DNA of 64,000 nucleotides from Ornithinimicrobium sediminis (GTDB lineage Bacteria; Actinomycetota; Actinomycetes; Actinomycetales; Dermatophilaceae): assembly GCF_021272345.1 (NCBI RefSeq), contig NZ_JAJSDQ010000007.1:1-64000 (forward strand), given 5' to 3'. The stretch's first letter is position 1, and each line of letters starts with the position of its first letter. The notes below the pieces were generated by a model. The model was given only the letters and a program-made list of their open reading frames with translations, did not search any database and was not told the DNA's origin. Shown here in pieces: positions 61,807 through 64,000 of this stretch. The translations under genes and the position numbers were made by a program.

Positions 61807-62390
61807 GCGGCTCCGCGGGTCGGCCCGGCGAGGAGGAGCCCTCCTCGGACGACATCGACCGCCGGTTCTCCGAGATCGTGGCCGGGCTGCGCAGCACGCC
61901 CCCGCACACCGACACGAGCCCCGACCCGGAGGTGACCGACACCGGTGCGGACCCCCGGGTGGACGACACCGGCGCGGGCCGTCGGGAGGGCCCTGAAGAC
62001 GACCGCCCGGAGCAGGACACCGACGGCCGGCGTCCGCAGGACGAGGGCCCGGAGCCGTCCACCGTCCCCTTCAGCGGCAGCGGGTACGGCGTGCCTCCCG
62101 GTGGCGTCGCCGGCAAGCCCGCACGGTGGCGGGAGAGCGAGGAGGTCGAGGAGGACGACCACTTCGTGCCCCCGCCTCCCCCGCCGCTGCCGGCGGGCGA
62201 CCTGCACTTCTGGGCCATCGTGGTCGGCCTGACCGTCGGCCCGCTGCTGCTGGTGCTGAGCAACGCGCTCCCGGTGCTGGACGAGGACTGGGGCTGGGTC
62301 GGCATCGGCCTGGCCGTCGCCGGCTTCGTGCTGCTCGTGCTGCGCCAGCCGTTCCGGGACCGCGAGGACGACTGGGGCGCCCAGGTCTGA
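61803..62390 (+). CDS. Proline-rich, C-terminally membrane-anchored protein, unknown
   Basis: Predicted 195-residue protein. Residues 1-130 are acidic, Pro/Asp/Gly-rich and probably disordered, ending in a PPPPPPLPAGD run, followed by two helices (about 137-155 and 163-181) and a short charged tail. ATG 61803 overlaps the hydrolase stop by 4 nt, so it is cotranslated. The layout is common among unannotated actinobacterial proteins. No function can be given. Confidence 0.75.
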   Translation: MSGSAGRPGEEEPSSDDIDRRFSEIVAGLRSTPPHTDTSPDPEVTDTGADPRVDDTGAGRREGPEDDRPEQDTDGRRPQDEGPEPSTVPFSGSGYGVPPGGVAGKPARWRESEEVEEDDHFVPPPPPPLPAGDLHFWAIVVGLTVGPLLLVLSNALPVLDEDWGWVGIGLAVAGFVLLVLRQPFRDREDDWGAQV

Positions 62391-62405
62391 GGAGCCCTCG
62401 GCTGC

Positions 62406-63110
62406 CTACAGCACCAGGTCCGCCCAGACCGGCAGGTGGTCGGACGCCGCCCGGAGCGCCGCGGCGTCCAGCGCGACCGGCTGCTGCGGGGCCGGGCGCA
62501 CACCGCGCGAGGCGAAGACCGCGTCGATCGTCCGGTGCGGACGCGCCGAGGGGAAGGTCGGTCGCAGCGGTGTGACCAGGGTGAGCTCCTCGGCGAGGAC
62601 CTGCCAGGCGTCACCGTGCTGGTCCTCGTTGAGGTCGCCTCCGACGACCCACGGCAGCCCACCCAGCAGCGGGTCCACCCGCAGCTCGGACAGCACCTGC
62701 CGGGCGTGCTGCCGGCGCCGGTCCGGCAGCAGCGGCAGGTGGAGGCTCACCGCGGCGAAGGCCGGCCCGCCGGGGCGGGCCACCCGCACCGCCGTGTAGC
62801 TGCGCGGGTTGCCCAGCAGCTCGACGGGCAGCGACCTGTCCTGAGCGGGGTCGGCGACGACCCGGGGCCCGACCAGCACGGACGTGCCCGAGAGAGCTCG
62901 GGTGCGGCCCGCCCATCGCAGGCCGCAGCGGTGGGCGAAGGACCTCACCCGGGGTGCCGAGAGCGGATGGCGCGGGACCTCCTGCAGCAGCAGCACGTCG
63001 GGGTCGAGGTCGCGCACGACGGCCACGGCGGCGTCGGTGTCGTCCTGCAGCGCCCGGAGGTTGTAGGACGCCACCCGCACCGCCCGCTGCTCCGTCGAGC
63101 GGTGGCTCAC
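62406..63110 (-). CDS. Endonuclease/exonuclease/phosphatase-family protein
   Basis: Predicted 234-residue metal-dependent phosphoesterase. Motifs seen are VASYNLRALQ, DVLLLQEVPR (metal glutamate), AVSLHLPLLP, VVGGDLNEDQHG and the terminal SDHLPVWADL with the catalytic Asp-His. Whether it acts on DNA, lipid or sugar phosphates is unclear. GTG 63110 overlaps the ROK kinase stop as GTGA, linking it to sugar kinase expression. Confidence 0.87.
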   Translation of the reverse strand: MSHRSTEQRAVRVASYNLRALQDDTDAAVAVVRDLDPDVLLLQEVPRHPLSAPRVRSFAHRCGLRWAGRTRALSGTSVLVGPRVVADPAQDRSLPVELLGNPRSYTAVRVARPGGPAFAAVSLHLPLLPDRRRQHARQVLSELRVDPLLGGLPWVVGGDLNEDQHGDAWQVLAEELTLVTPLRPTFPSARPHRTIDAVFASRGVRPAPQQPVALDAAALRAASDHLPVWADLVL

Positions 63111-64000
63111 GTCGACCCGGCGCCGGGGAGCGCGTGGTCGGCCCGGGCGAGGTCCGCGGCACCGATCAGCCCGGCCCACGGGCCCAGGCTCGCCGCACGC
63201 ACGGGGGCCGTCGGCCGGTGCCCGCGCCCGGTGAGATGGCGGGTGAGGCTCTCGCGAGCGGGCCCCAGCAGCAGCTCGCCGGCGGTGCTGACGCCACCGC
63301 CGACGACGATGGTGCCGGGGTCGAGGGCGGCGACCAGGTTGGCCAGGCCCAGCCCCAGCCACTCGCCGACGTCGGCCACGATCTCCCGGCACGCCTCGTC
63401 GCCCTCACGGGCCAGCTCGGTCACGTCCTCCCCGCGCAGCAGCTCGACCCGGCCGCCGCAGCGCGCCGCCAGCGCCGCGACATACGGTCCTCCCGCCTGC
63501 AGCCGCTCGCGCGCCTCGCGCCGCAGGGCCGAGCCGCTGGCGTACTGCTCCCAGCAGCCCCGGTTGCCGCACTCGCACCGCCGGCCGTGCGGCACCACGA
63601 CCATGTGGCCGTACTCCCCGGCCATGCCGTGACGGCCGCGCTCGACCCTGCCGTCCATGACGAGGCCCCCGCCGATGCCCGTGCCGAGGTTGACCATGAG
63701 CAGGCGCGGCTCCCCCGCCCCGGCGCCGAAGCGGAACTCGGCCCACGCCGCGGCGTTGGCGTCGTTGTCGAGGGTCACCGGCAGCCCGAGCCGGTCGCGC
63801 AGGCGGGAGCGCAGCGGCTCGTCCCGCCAGGACAGGTGCGGGGAGAAGACGACCGTGCCCCGGTCGGCGGACACGAACCCTGCTGCCCCGATGCCGACGC
63901 CCACCACCGGCCGGTCGACCACGAGGGGGTGGCGCAGGACCGACTGCACCTCGGCGACGATCAGGTCCTCGACGACACGCGGTCGGGTGCTGCGCCCCGG
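63107..64000 (-). CDS. ROK-family sugar kinase (glucokinase-like), N-terminus outside window
   Basis: The frame is open to the window edge (298 codons visible). ROK features present: VTLDNDANAAAWAE, NLGTGIGGGLV, GEYGHMVVV, and the zinc motif CECGNRGCWEQYASG. The N-terminal phosphate-binding DxGxT motif lies beyond the edge. The protein probably phosphorylates glucose or N-acetylated hexoses; presence of a GTG at 63949 inside the frame is not the true start because family sequence continues upstream (RVVEDLIVAEV). It is upstream of, and overlaps, the phosphoesterase gene. Confidence 0.9.
   Translation of the reverse strand, partial: PGRSTRPRVVEDLIVAEVQSVLRHPLVVDRPVVGVGIGAAGFVSADRGTVVFSPHLSWRDEPLRSRLRDRLGLPVTLDNDANAAAWAEFRFGAGAGEPRLLMVNLGTGIGGGLVMDGRVERGRHGMAGEYGHMVVVPHGRRCECGNRGCWEQYASGSALRREARERLQAGGPYVAALAARCGGRVELLRGEDVTELAREGDEACREIVADVGEWLGLGLANLVAALDPGTIVVGGGVSTAGELLLGPARESLTRHLTGRGHRPTAPVRAASLGPWAGLIGAADLARADHALPGAGST

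Overview
The window looks like a chromosomal segment of a high-GC Gram-positive actinomycete. The DNA is strongly G+C rich, GTG starts are common, and genes are often joined by 4-nt GTGA/ATGA overlaps. Typical actinobacterial families occur (DUF3040, DUF456, DUF7455, SAV_6107, Rv2175c-like, PASTA kinase). A member of the Intrasporangiaceae/Ornithinimicrobiaceae is my best guess, an inference from gene content only. I saw no rRNA, tRNA, insertion sequence, prophage or CRISPR array.

Left part (1-22.8 kb): an unrecognised partial gene and a remnant of a sodium-neurotransmitter symporter lie beside a SWIM/SNF2 helicase. Then come an ion channel, a hemerythrin-like protein, a FrnE thiol oxidoreductase, a beta-hydroxyacid dehydrogenase, a DUF72 protein, a three-gene ABC exporter and a divergent DUF305 lipoprotein/LVIVD secreted-protein pair. 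These are followed by a diacylglycerol-kinase-like protein, a MalT-like LuxR regulator, a GntR regulator with a small membrane protein, DUF389 and a cardiolipin synthase.

Sugar island (21.4-29.1 kb): a GH1 glucosidase diverges from a sugar ABC importer (binding protein, two permeases) that is followed by a LacI regulator. A LacI-type operator lies in the shared promoter. Between lacI and the convergent nagA sits a nine-unit repeat array in two opposed blocks, each phased at 31-32 bp. nagA appears frameshifted near its end and reads into the array.

Middle (29.1-45.7 kb): a DEAD-box RNA helicase with a 27-bp coding minisatellite; a tightly overlapping eight-gene Mrp-type cation/proton antiporter operon with three antiporter-like subunits; a topoisomerase IV B subunit; a SipW-type signal peptidase flanked by two likely substrates; an ECF sigma/anti-sigma pair; and small conserved proteins.

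Right part (45.8-64 kb): an apparent SOS mutagenesis operon (DUF6504, HEPN protein, dnaE2, dinB) behind a perfect actinobacterial LexA box. After it comes a block whose content and order recall Mycobacterium tuberculosis Rv2173-Rv2182c: polyprenyl synthase, Rv2175c-like DNA-binding protein, PASTA kinase (PknL-like), class II DAHP synthase and PlsC acyltransferase. A LysM/lytic transglycosylase, a molybdopterin oxidoreductase and a threonine aldolase are inserted among them. An esterase, a membrane protein, an endonuclease-like phosphatase and a partial ROK sugar kinase close the window.

Two genome-scale signals run through the window: the heptamer GGCATAC/GTATGCC is far more common than its CpG counterpart, and several genes have a TANNNT box 6-7 nt before the start codon, suggesting leaderless mRNAs.
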